A stretch of DNA of 64,000 nucleotides from Linyphia triangularis (Eukaryota > Arthropoda > Arachnida > Araneae > Linyphiidae). Of this stretch, positions 1-11,259 are shown in pieces (positions within the stretch are counted from its first letter, which is position 1; each line of letters begins with the position of its first letter). The position numbers and the translations under genes were made by a program. The notes under the pieces were generated by a model. That model saw nothing but the letters and a program-made list of their open reading frames with translations. It made no database searches and was not told where the DNA came from. The stretch spans positions 48,087,385 through 48,151,384 of the forward strand of contig OZ021727.1 of NCBI GenBank assembly GCA_963978545.1, written 5' to 3'.

Positions 1-593
1 ACATGACATAGATAATTGGTAATAATAAGCTTTTTAGATAATTATTTAAAAGGAATGTTGCATGCAATCAGAAACATTTGTTCATACAAATTATTTGGAA
101 AAAATCATATTTCGAAATTAGAAAATAGAAATACTTACAGTTTTTTTATTGATACGTTATCTTTAAACTATTGTTGAAACTAATTTATCAGATACATAAT
201 TAACTTCCTTACATATGTAACTTCTATTAATTATTGTGACTCTTTTTCACTTGATTCATTGCATATATAACTATTGATTTTATAATTTCTTTTTTTATTT
301 GACTTTTTTTCGACCATGGAATTAGAATACATTTTGCACAGAAGTTGGTTGATAGAAATGGGTCTGAATGCATGAAATTTTTGAGTACCTGGAATAGTTC
401 GGGTGGTTAAGAATCGTTTCTGAAGGAAGATTTTTTTTCTCTTTCATACTGTAAGGAAGTTACATATGCAAACTGCATTTCTTCAATATTGGCAGTTGCC
501 CATTCAAATAACTGTGGAGAAGTCATTATTTGACCTTTATATGGGCTCTCTGCAAACTGGCACGAACGGCTAGCCTTTTTAGGATACCTTCAG

Positions 594-1264
594 TGCCATC
601 TGAAATTCCTTTACCATGGGCAGTGGCTAAAAAATTCCATTCTGCTTGAATTTCAAAATCTTTTTTATGGAAACACAGGTTTATAACAAATTTTCGATTT
701 TTGTAGTGAGAAGCTGCACCATCAGAAAAGTACAAAAGTTTGTTAGGTTTCACTTTGAATTTTTTTTCCTATGAATTCAATCAAATGCCTTTGGAATAAG
801 TGAAATGCTGTTGCATCATGGTGGAGACAGAAACTACTACGAAATTAAAATTGTCTACGACTTGGTCAGTGTCTCTTCTATAATAAATCACAAATGGATG
901 TATAGTTGCTTGCGAATTATTCCAGTGGAATCCTTGTATTGCATCTTGAAGAATAAAGAATTAATTTTCAGAAAAATCACAAACTACTACATATTCACCT
1001 GATTTCAGATTTTGTTTACAAGCACTAAAAAAAGACGATTGTTCCTTAGCAATGCCGTATAAGTTTGGTAAGTTTATACAGAAACGAATCAATAAAGTCA
1101 TCACAAGGGTGCTAGCTTCTAGACCCTTGTGATGTTGCGGGTTCGAGTCCCGTGTTAGGCATGGGTGTTTGTAAATGTATGTTGGCTTGTCTAATGACGA
1201 ATGTTTCGGTGCCTTATAGCCCTCGTGTTGCTGACGGCACCAGATAATTTGAATACAACCAACC
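594..1264. repeat. Duplicated block, copy A (pairs with 15352-16017)
   Basis: About 665 bases match 15352-16017 at a constant offset of 14758. The 65-codon plus-strand open frames at 805-1002 and 15563-15760 translate identically, so the duplication is recent. The block starts at the shared word TGCCATCTGAAATTCC and ends inside or at the end of a SINE. Copy A keeps transposon sequence on both sides and has SINE target duplications, so it looks like the original locus. Confidence 0.9.
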
Positions 1265-1266
1265 AA
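1110..1266 (+). mobile_element. tRNA-derived SINE, family A, 5'-truncated
   Basis: It carries the pol III B box (GGTTCGAGTCC) and the family body (TAGGCATGGGTGTTTG, then CCTCGTGTTGCTGACGG), and ends in CAACCAACC. The A-box end is missing compared with the copy at 38851-39035. An 11-base target duplication, CATCACAAGGG, flanks it at 1099-1109 and 1267-1277, showing insertion into the transposase-like pseudogene. The segment after the B-box-proximal stem reads ACCCTTGTGATG, an inverted copy of the target site, where other copies have CCGCGAGG. Confidence 0.85.
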
Positions 1267-1441
1267 CCATCACAAGGGCTCGACAAAGTTTCAAGGTTAG
1301 ACCTGTCAACATTAATCCACTGTTTGTACGTAATTCTTGTAATATGGTGTTAATATGGCTTGGGTGTATGGGATATATTCCCATATACTTTCCCCTGGCT
1401 ACGCAACTGAATAAAAGAACCAAGATGAAAATCTTCACCAT

Positions 1442-2413
1442 TTCCTTCCTTTTTAAAACTAGTCAATTTACACTCGATTCCCCGTATATTCGACTACATT
1501 AGGAAATGCTAATATGGGATTCTTCAGATCGCACTCAAAGACGATTATTGCGTGAAATTAAGGACAAGAGTTCAAATTTGAATTTATATTTTGGAATCCC
1601 ATTGCGGTCCCATTATAAAACTAACGTATTTGTGTAGAGAATTAATGTAAGAATAGCATATATTTTTTTGAAAAAAATAAAAATACCCTTTTTTGAGATA
1701 TTCAAGGTCAAAGGTAAAATCGTTTGACCTTAAAATGAAAATTTAAAAAAATATCCATAAATATTACATCATTAGAAATATCAAATCTTTATCTTTTTTT
1801 TTACACCAAAATCAATGTTTTATGATAATTAGGGACAAAATTATAACCAGATATATAAAGCAAGAAATGCGAAATTTTGACATTTTGGCCCATTTTTGAA
1901 GCTCCGCATTTCAGAAACCAAACGATATTCAATACCTAATATTGGCCATTTTTTCTTTTCTCTATAAACCCAACAAGTGAGCAAAATTTGAAAATGTCCC
2001 TTTTTTGTGTTGATTTGACATGGAATGACCCAATAATAGATGACGGAAATATTGTTTACTTCTGTGTGACTACCAAATGCACAAAAATCCTTAGTTTGAT
2101 ATCATGTCATCATTAAAGAAAATGAAAGTCACTGTGAAAATACATTCCTTTGGTGAAAAAATTGAAATTGTATTAACGAGTTAAAAATCAGAACACGTTT
2201 TAACAAAGAGTTAAATTTTTCCTGCATTCGTTCTAACTTAATATTCTTTTTTTACTGTTAGAATTTATTTTTTTTAAGATTTATGGAAACTACGACAAAA
2301 TAACGATATCATATGAACCAGTTGAATTTTTTTACGTTAATAATGAGGCCTGGTTTTGTATGACGGTGTATCATTTACTTAATTTTTATAGGATGATATT
2401 TTCAAGATTGGTA
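1442..2413. other. AT-rich intergenic DNA
   Basis: No convincing gene, RNA or repeat was found. The stretch has many short A and T runs and frequent stops in all frames. It may include more of the decayed element to its left, but I could not follow that protein frame past about 1441. Confidence 0.5.
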
Positions 2414-3964
2414 CACTGGTGTGCAAAACTTAAGCAACAGGTGTTTTTCTTGCCATAACTCCACGAGAAATCATCTGAGAGACATGAAATTCAGAAATAA
2501 GGAAGAGTTATTATGTACGTAAAGGATGACGAAAGTATCGGCGCTGAAAAAGGAACACAATGCATACGGTATGGAATCAAACAAAAACAAGCTTTATTGA
2601 ACGAATATTATCGTGACTCATGATTGTCTATCCAAGAGGAAGAACAACAAGTAGATGTTCCTTAATATGGGATATGCCCTCTCCTCACTGCAATGGTTGC
2701 TTCGCACCGTCTCCGCATACTCAGAACCAGCTGGTGCAACATTTCTTGCGGTAGGAGTGTCAATTCCTCAATCGGCATCTGTTTCAGTTGTTGGGTGTTC
2801 TCCGGAGGATGTAAGCGTGCTGCAATGCATTTCCCCAAAGCATCCCACACATGTTCGAGGGGATTTAAATCTGGGGAGTACGCTGGCCAATCCATTCGAG
2901 TGATATCTTCACTTTCCAGTAGCTCCTCAACAGCAAGAGTCCGATGTGGCCGTGCATTGTCATCCATAAAAATGAAGTCTGGGCCAATGGCACCTTGGAA
3001 CAGATGCACATGGGGAAGGAGTACCTCCTCACAATAGCGATCCCCGGTTACAGACCCTCTGTCGAAAACGTAGAGCTAAGTTCGCCCGTTCAGTATAATA
3101 CCTCCCCAGACAAGAACGCCAGGACCACCGTTACGGTGTCTTTCCTTGATATTACTGGGATAAAACCGGGTCCCGACCTCTCTCCAAATCAAAATGCGTT
3201 GAAAATCGCTTCCGGTACTGAACCGACTCTCACCCGTAAAGAGGACACGACTCCATTGATCAGTTGTCCAGTTTCTGTGCTCTCTGCACCACTGTAAACG
3301 GTGGCGTCGGTGGCCAACTTTCAACGAGAGGCAGCGTTTAGGACGGCTGGCGAATAGGCCCCCTTTGTGAAGGCGTCTGGCCACAGTAAACCGCGACACT
3401 TGTCGCCCCGTTGCTGTGCAGAGTTGCTGAGCAATGGCGCTTGCTGACTGCTGTCGGCCTCTTTTCCCCTGCAGGACAATATATCGGTCATCCCCTGCAG
3501 TTGTTGTCCTCGGGCAGCTACCACCAACATTTCTAACAGCTGTACCTGTGGTTTGGAACGCTTTCCAAGCGTGCGAAACGACACTTTTGTTGATTCCGAA
3601 CTCTGCAGCTACACTGGTGACAGTACGCCCCTCCGCCAGCTTTCCTATCATTCTTCCACGTGTGAAGTCGTCCACGTGATTTCTTCTAGCCATATTTCAC
3701 GAGCTAACTCACTGAAACTTGCAGCGAATATGTTGAATTGCGTCTACGTCCTTCCTTTTATTCTACTTTTGAGCTGCGCAGGTTGACATCAAGCGTTTTG
3801 CGTACGCTCACGTCGCCTCTGACGTTTCGTTCCTGACATTTGCATACGCATGACGTTTCTACTGACTTACGTATTCATTCTATTGATCTCCAGACCTCCT
3901 TTTCTGCAATTTCATGGCTATCTGCTAAATTTTTACATTGTTGCTTAAGTTTTGCACACCAGTG
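2414..3964 (-). mobile_element. Tc1-like DNA transposon with intact inverted repeats
   Basis: A 1551-base element has perfect 25-base terminal inverted repeats at 2414-2438 and 3940-3964, starting CACTGGTGTGCAAAACTT. It is flanked by TA on each side (2412-2413 and 3965-3966), the target duplication of the IS630-Tc1-mariner superfamily. It is clearly richer in GC than its surroundings. One transposase gene fills most of the inside on the minus strand. Intact ends could still be mobilised by an active relative, but its own transposase is damaged. Confidence 0.95.
2662..3693 (-). pseudogene. Tc1-like transposase with one nonsense codon and a lost catalytic Asp
   Basis: A single frame runs from ATG at 3693 to the stop at 2662, about 343 codons, the usual length of the family. 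The N-terminus has a helix-turn-helix region (FTRGRMIGKLAEG, then SVAAEFGINKSVVSHAWK). The catalytic core shows TGESRF where relatives have TDESRF, so the first catalytic aspartate appears changed to glycine. The second Asp is kept in FMDDNARPH and the Glu in LNPLEHVWD. A TAG at about 3076-3078 follows NGRT and interrupts the frame; the sequence then carries on in the same frame as LYVFDRG. Both lesions are visible directly, so this copy is inactive. There is no intron. Confidence 0.92.
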
Positions 3965-3966
3965 TA

Positions 3967-4941
3967 TATTAAAGTACTTTTGAGAATAAGAATAATTTTT
4001 CAAAAATTTCCTTTGGCTCATTGGATGAAATTAGTTTATGAAGTGTTTTTTTTTTAAACTAAAAATATCTTTATCAACACCCATTGAAATAATTTATGTT
4101 TTCTTTTCTTTTTATGTTCCTGTACACTATATTTAAAAATTATATTGCAAATATTGCAATGACGAATAAATAAATAAAATATGTGTACATATTATTTCCC
4201 GTAAATTTCAGAAAATGGTGATCAAGATTTAATGAAACACTGCATGCTCACTTGGGAGTCCAAAAATAATCCAATAGTTTCCTCTGTTTCATAATGTTTG
4301 TGTTCTATATGCATTTCAATAATGAGAAAATTGTTAAAAGAATGAATTGGAACTTCCCAGATAGTACTATGGTAAAATATTAAAAACTTCCAAATATTAG
4401 TGAAGATTTTTTTACAGTACATAATTGGCAAAAACTTGAAATTCCGAGGTGATAAATCAGTTTTGTATTTTTAAACACACAAAAAAAAGTTATTAGAGAA
4501 TGAAATGATTGAAAGGTTATTAGCAAGAAAAATTGATTCTTAGTGTTGTCTGTTTTTTCTTTCTCCCATGCTAATTTTTATAATTTATACTAGATAATTT
4601 AATCAAGATATTTTATATATTTATATACTTTTTGTATTTTCTTGAGTTAATAGTAGATGGTAAAGTAAGTAGAAGTTTGAAATAGCTTAACCATAGAGAG
4701 ATAAAACTGATAAATTTTGTGGCACAAGAACTTTCCTCGGCACTAAAAAGAGCTAACAAACATCTCGTAATGCATATATTGTGTACCATGGAAGTAATAA
4801 CTATCGAAGGAAAGAATTTCAACTTTGGGAGGGTTGGATCTTAAAACCTGTCACTTTTAAAAAGAAAATACCCTCCCATTATAAAACAAACTGATTCGTT
4901 AGTTTCATAAAATTTCAAAGAATTTACACGGATTGAAGCTT
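3967..4941. other. AT-rich intergenic DNA
   Basis: No gene was recognised. Near 4888-4910 there is CTGATTCGTTAGTTTCAT, an imperfect inverted match to about 4977-5002 inside the neighbouring mariner relic. This suggests rearranged transposon end material next to the relic. Confidence 0.45.
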
Positions 4942-5371
4942 ATATTGGGTCATCTTATAAATTCCGGTTTTTTTTATGATAAATACTAACGAATCAGTAC
5001 AAAAATCTAAGATATTTTATTGAATCACGTAAGCAAGTTGTCCCATCATGTCTTTTTATCATCTTTTCGGAAACTAGAAAATTCCTTTCTTTTTTTTTAA
5101 AAAATCAACAGGTTTATTTGTAAAAAAGCTACCGAAGTGTTGTTTGATAGTCTCTAGAAAATTGAAATTCAGGCCGTTCAGAAAATTTTGATGTGACCTA
5201 AATAGGTAAAAATCTGAAGGGAAAAGGTCGGTAAATATTGAAGGTGACACAAAATATCATATCCCAATAAATCTAAATCTGAAAGTTGGGCGAAATGGGG
5301 ATCCAAGCATTTACATGCTGGAAGACATTTTGATTCTGGATGCTTGGTTTCAATGTTTGCTTTTACTAATA

Positions 5372-6605
5372 CACTATCTGGCCAAAAGTATCCGGACACC
5401 CCTTAAAAAAGTGGTTCTGGCGAGTGACGCAATTTGTTAAGTAATTGAAAGCTATAAAAGTGTTGGTAGTGGTTTGTCAGATTGTATTTATGCGTTTGTG
5501 AGGCAATGAGTAAGTCAAAGGAGCTTAGTGAGTTTGATCGTGGCAGAATAGTTGGATGCCACCTTTGTGGGAAATCAGTTCGTGAGATTGCGGACATTCT
5601 ACAGAAGCCTAAATCCACTGTGAGTGATGTAATTGTGAAGTGTAAACGTCGAGGCAATGAAACGGCAGAAAAACGAACCGGTAGGCCGAGAACACTTGGT
5701 GAACGCAGCCGCAGAACTCTGAAAAGGGTAGTGAAACAAAATCGCAAGTCCTCGTTGGTGGAAATTTCTCAGGAATTCCAAAGTTCATCAGGCGTTAGTG
5801 TTAGCAGCAGGACTGTCCGTCGAGAGTTAAAAGACTTGGGATTCCATAGTCGTGCAGCCGCTCACAAGCCGAACATCACTCCACAGAATGCGAAGCATCG
5901 ATTGCAATGGTGTAGAGCTCCCCATCATTCGACTGTGGACATGTGGAAAACTGTTCTTTGGAGTGATGAATCTCGCTTTACAGTTTGGCAGTCGGATGGA
6001 CGCGTCTGGGTTTGGCGGATGCCCGGCGAACTATAGTGACTATAGTGACTGCATTGTGCCGATTGTTAAGTTTGGTGGTGGAAACATAATGGTGTAGGGG
6101 TGTTTCTCGTGGTTTGGCCTGGGTCCGTTAGTTCCTGTGGTTGGAAACATGAACTCTGAGATGTATGTGGACATTCTGGACAATGCTGCACTCCCAACTC
6201 TATGGCAATATTTCGGGGAAGACCCATTTCTCTTCCAGCAGGATAACTACTCCATTCACACATCGAGGCTTGCACAGACGTGGTTTGAAGAAATGGGTGT
6301 TAAAAAACTGGACTGGCCTTCTCAGAGCCCCGATCTAAACCCCATAGAACACCTTTGGGACGAATTAGAGCGCAGATTACGTAGCCAGCCAAATCGACCA
6401 TCTTCACTGCAAGCACTCACTTCAGCTGTGATGGACGCCTGGAAGGAAATTCCTATGGTCACCTATCAAAAATTGTTGGAATGTCTTCCCAAACGTGTGC
6501 AGGCTATCATCGATGCAAAAGGGGGACCAACATCATATTAATATGTGCCTCAGGATGCTCTAAGTCCATACCACTAGGTGTCCGGATACTTTTGGCCAGA
6601 TAGTG
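5372..6605 (+). mobile_element. Tc1-like DNA transposon nested in the mariner relic
   Basis: A 1234-base element is bounded by perfect 29-base inverted repeats at 5372-5400 and 6577-6605 (starting CACTATCTGGCCAAAAGT). TA lies on each side at 5370-5371 and 6606-6607. Removing it joins the two halves of the mariner frame, so it is the younger insertion. Length and structure are typical of a complete Tc1 element. Confidence 0.95.
5506..6541 (+). pseudogene. Tc1 transposase (DD34E type), broken by frameshift and nonsense
   Basis: The likely start is ATG at 5506 (MSKSKELSEFDRGRIVG); an upstream in-frame ATG at 5482 is less like family members. The paired helix-turn-helix region (SVREIADILQKPKSTVSD) is followed by a GRPR-type linker (TGRPRTLGERSRRTLKR). 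Catalytic residues are kept: Asp in WSDESRFTVW (about 5965), Asp in FQQDNYSIHT (about 6240), and Glu in LNPIEHLWDELERR (about 6345). The frame breaks at 6030-6050, where the nine-base unit CTATAGTGA occurs twice in tandem just after WRMPGEL. A TAG at about 6096 replaces the Trp codon expected in MVWGCF. The remainder reads through to ...DAKGGPTSY. It is therefore inactive although the catalytic triad survives. Confidence 0.92.
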
Positions 6606-7220
6606 TACCATTTGAAAGCAGTATTTTTCCAAACTTATTGTCTGATTTTGTGATAATAATTCATAATGAACAATTTCTTTGCAGTTCCACCACACAAAGC
6701 ATTACTTATTTATGATACAGCCTTTCTTTTGGTCTTACTTGGGGGAGTTCATTTGGCTTATCCTATGATGTTTATCTTAGAACATTATTGTACAGTATCC
6801 ACTTGTCCTTACCAGTAATGAGACGCTTACAAAATAGCTTCATTTCGTTTCAGCATAGAACAGAACCATATGCCGAAATTCAAGCAAAGCATATTCTGCT
6901 GAGTTAAAGTATGAAGTATCCATATGCATTAACACCTTGCATACCCCATCATTTTCAGATGATCAAGAACTGTTGTTTTTTTTAATCTGTAGTCTGTTTG
7001 ATAATTCTTGAATTGTAAAAGATGGATTTCCAGAGATAGCATCTTTTAATAAGTCTTCGTTTACAGAGAACAGTCATCAAGAACGGATATATTCGAAGCT
7101 GAAACCTGCGTGCTTAAATTTATCAAACCACTTTCAAACTGTGTCATCAGAAACATCACTTTATCCATATGAAGTTTTATATACAAACTTTAAGAGCAAT
7201 CTGACTAACATTTTTTTTTT

Positions 7221-8677
7221 CTTTTCTTAAAGTAAAAGAACATAATATGAACATAATTAACTTTTTAGTTTTTTATTCTTAGCAGTGTAGTGAAACAAAG
7301 CTTGTGCCACAACATAAGTTACCAAAGTTACTAGTAATAAGCAAAGAAACTTTTCCCATCCTATTTTCTAATTGATTGGGGGAGCATCCTCCCCAAGTTC
7401 TTTGCAACCATGACAAACAAACTCAGACAAAGAAAGGCAGCAGATGACGCAAAAGAATAGCAGCGGGGGTTCCACGAAATAAGCATCTTTCATTGTGCAA
7501 TAGCACGCAAACGGGTACTTAAGGGGGGGGGGGGACATTATGTACGACGTGGCTGCACCCCCAAGACACGCGTCGAGTCAATTCCTTATCCTTTCTCCAG
7601 ACAAGACACTGCATTTGGAATGATGGTAGGTCTGCTTGAAAACAAGGTTCGGAAAAAGAAAGCTGGTTTGACATCATAACCTAAAAATCTAAAACCTAGG
7701 TAAAGAGTAAAATTAAAAGGTTTTTAAAAAAATCTTAAGCAACCTGTTACCATTAAAAAATAATATAAGCATTAATAAATTATGTAACCATTGATAAATA
7801 ATGTAATCATTAATAAGTAATGTAACCATTAATAAGTAATGTAACCATTAATAAATAATATAACAATTAATGAACCCACAATAAATAACTGATGTAGTTT
7901 CTCGAAGGACATAACCTTAAAGAATTTGAAAAGAAGCGGAAATTTAGAAATGATACGGTTTTATGTATTCAAACAGAAAGGTAATTTCTTATTGCAAACA
8001 TAATGATTTAGTGTATCTCAAAAGCAAAATCGCAATTTATGTTCACGAAATAATACGTGTTAATTGCTAGTCTAACTAATTATCAGTGATTTACCTCTGT
8101 AAAATATCCAAGATAAAAAAAAAAAATTTCGATATACTTATATGTGATAAACTTTAATAATTTACAACTATGAGTGTGTTTCCATTGCATTAGAGGTTGA
8201 CATCGATTTATCGATGCTTTTGTAAAGAATGAAACTCATTTTACTTAAAAGAAGCATTTGAAAATATTAAAAAAATATTACAAGTTACATAAAAACCAGG
8301 AAAATGTTTATTTAAACATTTTATTACCTTAGAACGATTATCGTTAAATACATTTTCGAAGTTACTTCGTAGATTAAAAATAAGTTTAAGTTATGTAAAT
8401 TATCTTACGTGGATCTATGAAATAAATGTCATTGGCGCGTTTTTATACGAAGACTTATCTACAGGTACCGCTGCTTTAGATGAATTTGAGATAATTACAA
8501 AATTGAAAACATGTTTTTTCTGTGTTTAATTTCGCAACACATGATACTATCTGCCTTATGCTAGTCATTTTCAATAAAAACCTCAAATACGAATCATTTA
8601 TTCATACAATCGTTTGCCTCTACAACACAGAGTTCTCTCTCCTTTTAGTACATAAGAACAAACTGTTCTCCAGATTG
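7221..8677. other. AT-rich intergenic DNA with a short tandem array
   Basis: No gene was recognised. It holds a 12-base G run near 7523, a moderately GC-rich patch at about 7370-7640 of unknown nature, and a period-19 tandem array listed separately. Confidence 0.5.
7749..7866. repeat. Tandem repeat, period 19, about six units
   Basis: The word CAT recurs at 7751, 7770, 7789, 7808, 7827 and 7846, exactly 19 bases apart. The unit is close to ATTAATAAGTAATGTAACC. Units differ by a few substitutions, and the middle two are nearly identical. Confidence 0.9.
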
Positions 8678-8855
8678 TCTTGCTAATGGCCGTGGAGTTA
8701 TCGCTCCGGCCTTGTATGCTAAAGGTGCCGGGTTTGGATCCTTGGTAAGGCATGGATGTTCGTTGTGGTTCGGAATCTACTCTAAGCTGTAGCTCTCGGC
8801 CTTATTAGCCGTTATTGTCCCCAAAAACAAGTCGTTGAGAGTACAAACCAATCAA
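8678..8855 (+). mobile_element. tRNA-derived SINE, family B
   Basis: A tRNA-like head (GGCCGTGGAGTTATCGCTC, then GTGCCGGGTTTGGATCC, a degenerate B box) is followed by a body with GGCATGGATGTTCGTTG and CGGAATCTACTC, and ends near GTACAAACCAATCAA. A possible 8-base target duplication, CCAGATTG, occurs at 8670-8677 and 8856-8863. The same body is seen inverted at 30321-30498 and 49512-49650. Confidence 0.75.
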
Positions 8856-8863
8856 CCAGATTG

Positions 8864-9670
8864 ACTCTTTCCTTCAGTTAAACAAGCCAAAGGGAATATG
8901 TGAGTCCATCAACAGGTATTTTCGCTATGAGAAATTTAAGAAATTGCCTTTGTTTGGAGACTCAATTTTTCATCACGTAAAGGACTACCTCACATTATAG
9001 GGAGGAAAATTTTATAAGATCTTCTATCTTATCTTCTAGCCTTGTGAAAGATCTTCTAAATTTACACACTCCTTCAATTCATATGACCGTTGCTATCGTA
9101 ACGAAAAGGGTTCCAATTAAAGTTACTGTTACAAAGAATGATTAAACTGATTTTTTTTTTTTTAATTTTTTTTTTATTTATTTATTTATGTTGCATGATT
9201 GGGTTTTGCTTTTATCTGAGCAGATGGATTTTAATTTTTCCAGCCAATTCTTTGCATGCTCTGGAAGAAAATTTCGTTTTTTTTAATCCAACACTTATCC
9301 AACTAATAAGTAATAGTAGTAAAATGTTTAGTTTTTTCTAAGATGTTTTAATGGAGATTAACGTTACTTTGAGAGGATTTTTTTTTTTTTTTTTTTTTTC
9401 CAAAATCTTCAAATCAAGAGCAATTACAAGTTAAAAATATATACGAATTTTTAAATTCTATTAATATAATTCGTTTTTAAATTTTTTCCATCACACATTG
9501 CTAGTTCATGCAATGACGTAAGCACGCATAAAGTCTATAGAATTTGTCATTATAGTTGGTTCTTATCAATTTGTTTATTATGTTTTAACCAACTTTCTAA
9601 TAAAAATTTACCCTCCTTTAAAATTCACATTTTTACATTGGGTTTTTATAATAAATACAGCTTCCCTCCC
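8864..9670. other. AT-rich intergenic DNA with T runs
   Basis: No gene is supported. Long T runs lie at about 9149-9180 and 9380-9400; the short open frame over the first is low-complexity Phe-rich translation and not credible. Confidence 0.5.
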
Positions 9671-10255
9671 TTTTTTTTTTTAATTCGTTTTCTTACAATG
9701 TTTTTAGTAGCGATTTTGGGTCTAAACCAAGTCACTAAAATAGGAAGTTCATTAAAAAATATCTTAGGGTTCCTCAAAGCCCCCAAATTTGGAAGCTTTT
9801 AATAAAAAGGCATAAAGTTGAACATTTTAGGGAAAATATTTAAAATACAAAAAGCTAAATGTAACCCTGCGTAATAATTTCTATAAGGTACTCTAAACAA
9901 ATATGTAAAATAGGAATTATGTGAAGCCATTATTTAGGGATCAAACTTCCCTCGAAAATTGTCATTTTTCATAAAAAATGCATAAAATTCATAAGGAGAT
10001 TTCATAAAAAACATTAAAAATATAGAAACATAAATATCGCCACTCTCAATTATTACTTTAAAGTGCTAAAAACAATTCATTAAGCTTTTAATTATTTGTG
10101 CTGATATTTAAAGGTTGCTTTAAAACCCTTGAAATATAGATTTTATCATAAAAATATAAATACAATCGAAGTTTTTAAAAAGGCTTTTTAAATAAAGAAC
10201 AGTAGTTAAGAAAAACCAGTTTTTTTTTAGAAAAATATTTAATTAGCTTCTGGAT

Positions 10256-10878
10256 GTGGATAGCCAGATAAATATAGATGAATGTGAACTTGTCATCGAC
10301 CGAAATAAAGTGCGTAGAGGACGAATAAAAACCCATGAGAAACTAAGTTGTGGTACCAATGTGCAACACGAAATTATAGCTATCTTTTTCTTTTTTTTTA
10401 TGACAGACGAGACGAAAACCTTAAATATATACAAACTAATGATAATAAATATCAAAAACAAAATATATGGGAAGATCATTAAACATTAGTAGAAGAGCCA
10501 CATTCCATTTACCATTACGAAGCAAACGTGCCAAGTACATTTCTGAAGGAAACTCAGCTTTCTGGAAGAAAAGAAAACTTTGATACCTCACATTTAATCC
10601 GTACTGGATGTGATGGGGAAGCAACAAATACAGGAATAAATGGTGGAGTAATTCGGCTTTTGCAAGAAAATCTTAACACACTTATGTACTGGACTATTAT
10701 GCACTGGACAGATTATCTGGCAGATGAGCTCAAACAAGTTGCACATAAAGTAATTCAAGATAAAGCGTATTTCGCTTATCCAGAAAATGTGCTCATTGCA
10801 ATGTTGTTTGAAAACTTCCTATACGTCGCATTTGTGAAGGCTAAGGAATGCTTTAAAGCCACACCTGCAAGAAAGTAA
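10256..10878 (+). pseudogene. Transposase-like protein of family P, internally deleted
   Basis: Two plus-strand pieces belong to one protein. The first (10256-10489) has DECELVIDRNKVRRGRIK; its coding sequence lies in the left arm of the palindrome and is therefore repeated inverted in the right arm. The second (10528-10878), in another frame, has TGCDGEATNTGINGGVIRLLQ, then abruptly KVIQDKAYFAYPENVLIAML. From memory, intact relatives in arthropods and cnidarians have a middle section with an NELPLRHL motif and an ANRILRLY motif between these, which is absent here. The GCDG..NTG motif recalls the second catalytic Asp region of hAT-like transposases, but placing the family in hAT is inference. 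It is a pseudogene because of the frameshift and the deletion. Confidence 0.6.
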
Positions 10879-11259
10879 AAAATTCAAAATTCTAAAAGTA
10901 AATTTTCTTGAAAATGATTACATCGACCAAATACAATGGACGCCAGGAATTTTCAGCAATGTATTCAAAAAAGCTCCATGTCATTCTCAAGCTGGAAAAG
11001 CTTTTTATAGGTAAATGGAATGTAGCTCTTCTACTGTGTTAAATAGTCTTCCAATATATTTTGTTTACGATATTAATTATCATCAGTTTACGTATTTTTA
11101 AGATTTCTTTTCTACTGCCATCAAAACAGATATCTATAATTTCGTGTTGCACCTTCGTACCACATTGTAATTACCCACGGGGTTTTATGAGTTCTCTATA
11201 AACTTTATTTCAGTCGATAATAACACCTTAATCAATATTTATCTGGCAATTCACATCCT

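Larger units (their letters stand above)
310..1441 (-). pseudogene. Decayed transposase-like gene, split by a SINE
   Basis: Read on the minus strand, this is a broken protein of a family I recall as widespread in arthropod and cnidarian genomes and associated with mobile DNA. I cannot name it precisely. Visible motifs in order are GEYVVVCDFSEN, then DAIQGFHWNNSQ, SDGAASHYKNRK (about 720-755), WNFLATAHGKG, and KRLAVRASLQ (about 550-590). A frame-shifted continuation reads QLFEWATANIEE near 500 and IPGTQKFHAF near 390. The D..SDGAAS..HGK..D spacing resembles a DDE-type nuclease core, which is inference. In-frame stops lie at 961-963 and twice near 765-785, and there are frameshifts below 530, so it is dead. 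The part above 1266 (IHPSHINTILQEL) continues the same reading frame on the far side of a SINE at 1110-1266. Confidence 0.6.
4942..7220 (-). mobile_element. Mariner-like transposon relic, interrupted by a Tc1 element
   Basis: Read on the minus strand, the two sides of the Tc1 insertion make one degraded mariner transposase. From about 7215 down come NVSQIALKVCI, a helix-turn-helix part (FTIQELSNRLQIKKTTV, near 6970-7040), LITGKDKWILYNN near 6800-6830, and VMLCVWWNCKEIVHYELL near 6640-6700. After the Tc1 gap come DPHFAQLSDLDLLGYD near 5250-5310 and LNFNFLETIKQHFGSF near 5110-5170. The first catalytic site reads GKDKW where family members have GDEKW. Multiple stops and frameshifts make it a pseudogene. 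The end at 4942-4965 (TTGGGTCATCTTATAAATTC) resembles a mariner terminal repeat. The other end was not found. Confidence 0.8.

Noticed and set aside
805..1002. 65-codon plus-strand open frame, duplicated exactly at 15563-15760
   Set aside because: The minus strand of the same bases carries the transposase-like protein with family motifs; the plus frame is a shadow preserved only because the whole block was duplicated.
2693..3297. Plus-strand open frames across the first Tc1 element
   Set aside because: They are antisense shadows of the minus-strand transposase, which has the family motifs and length.
7749..7866. CRISPR-like array
   Set aside because: The period is only 19 bases with no unique spacers; it is a simple tandem repeat in a eukaryotic genome.
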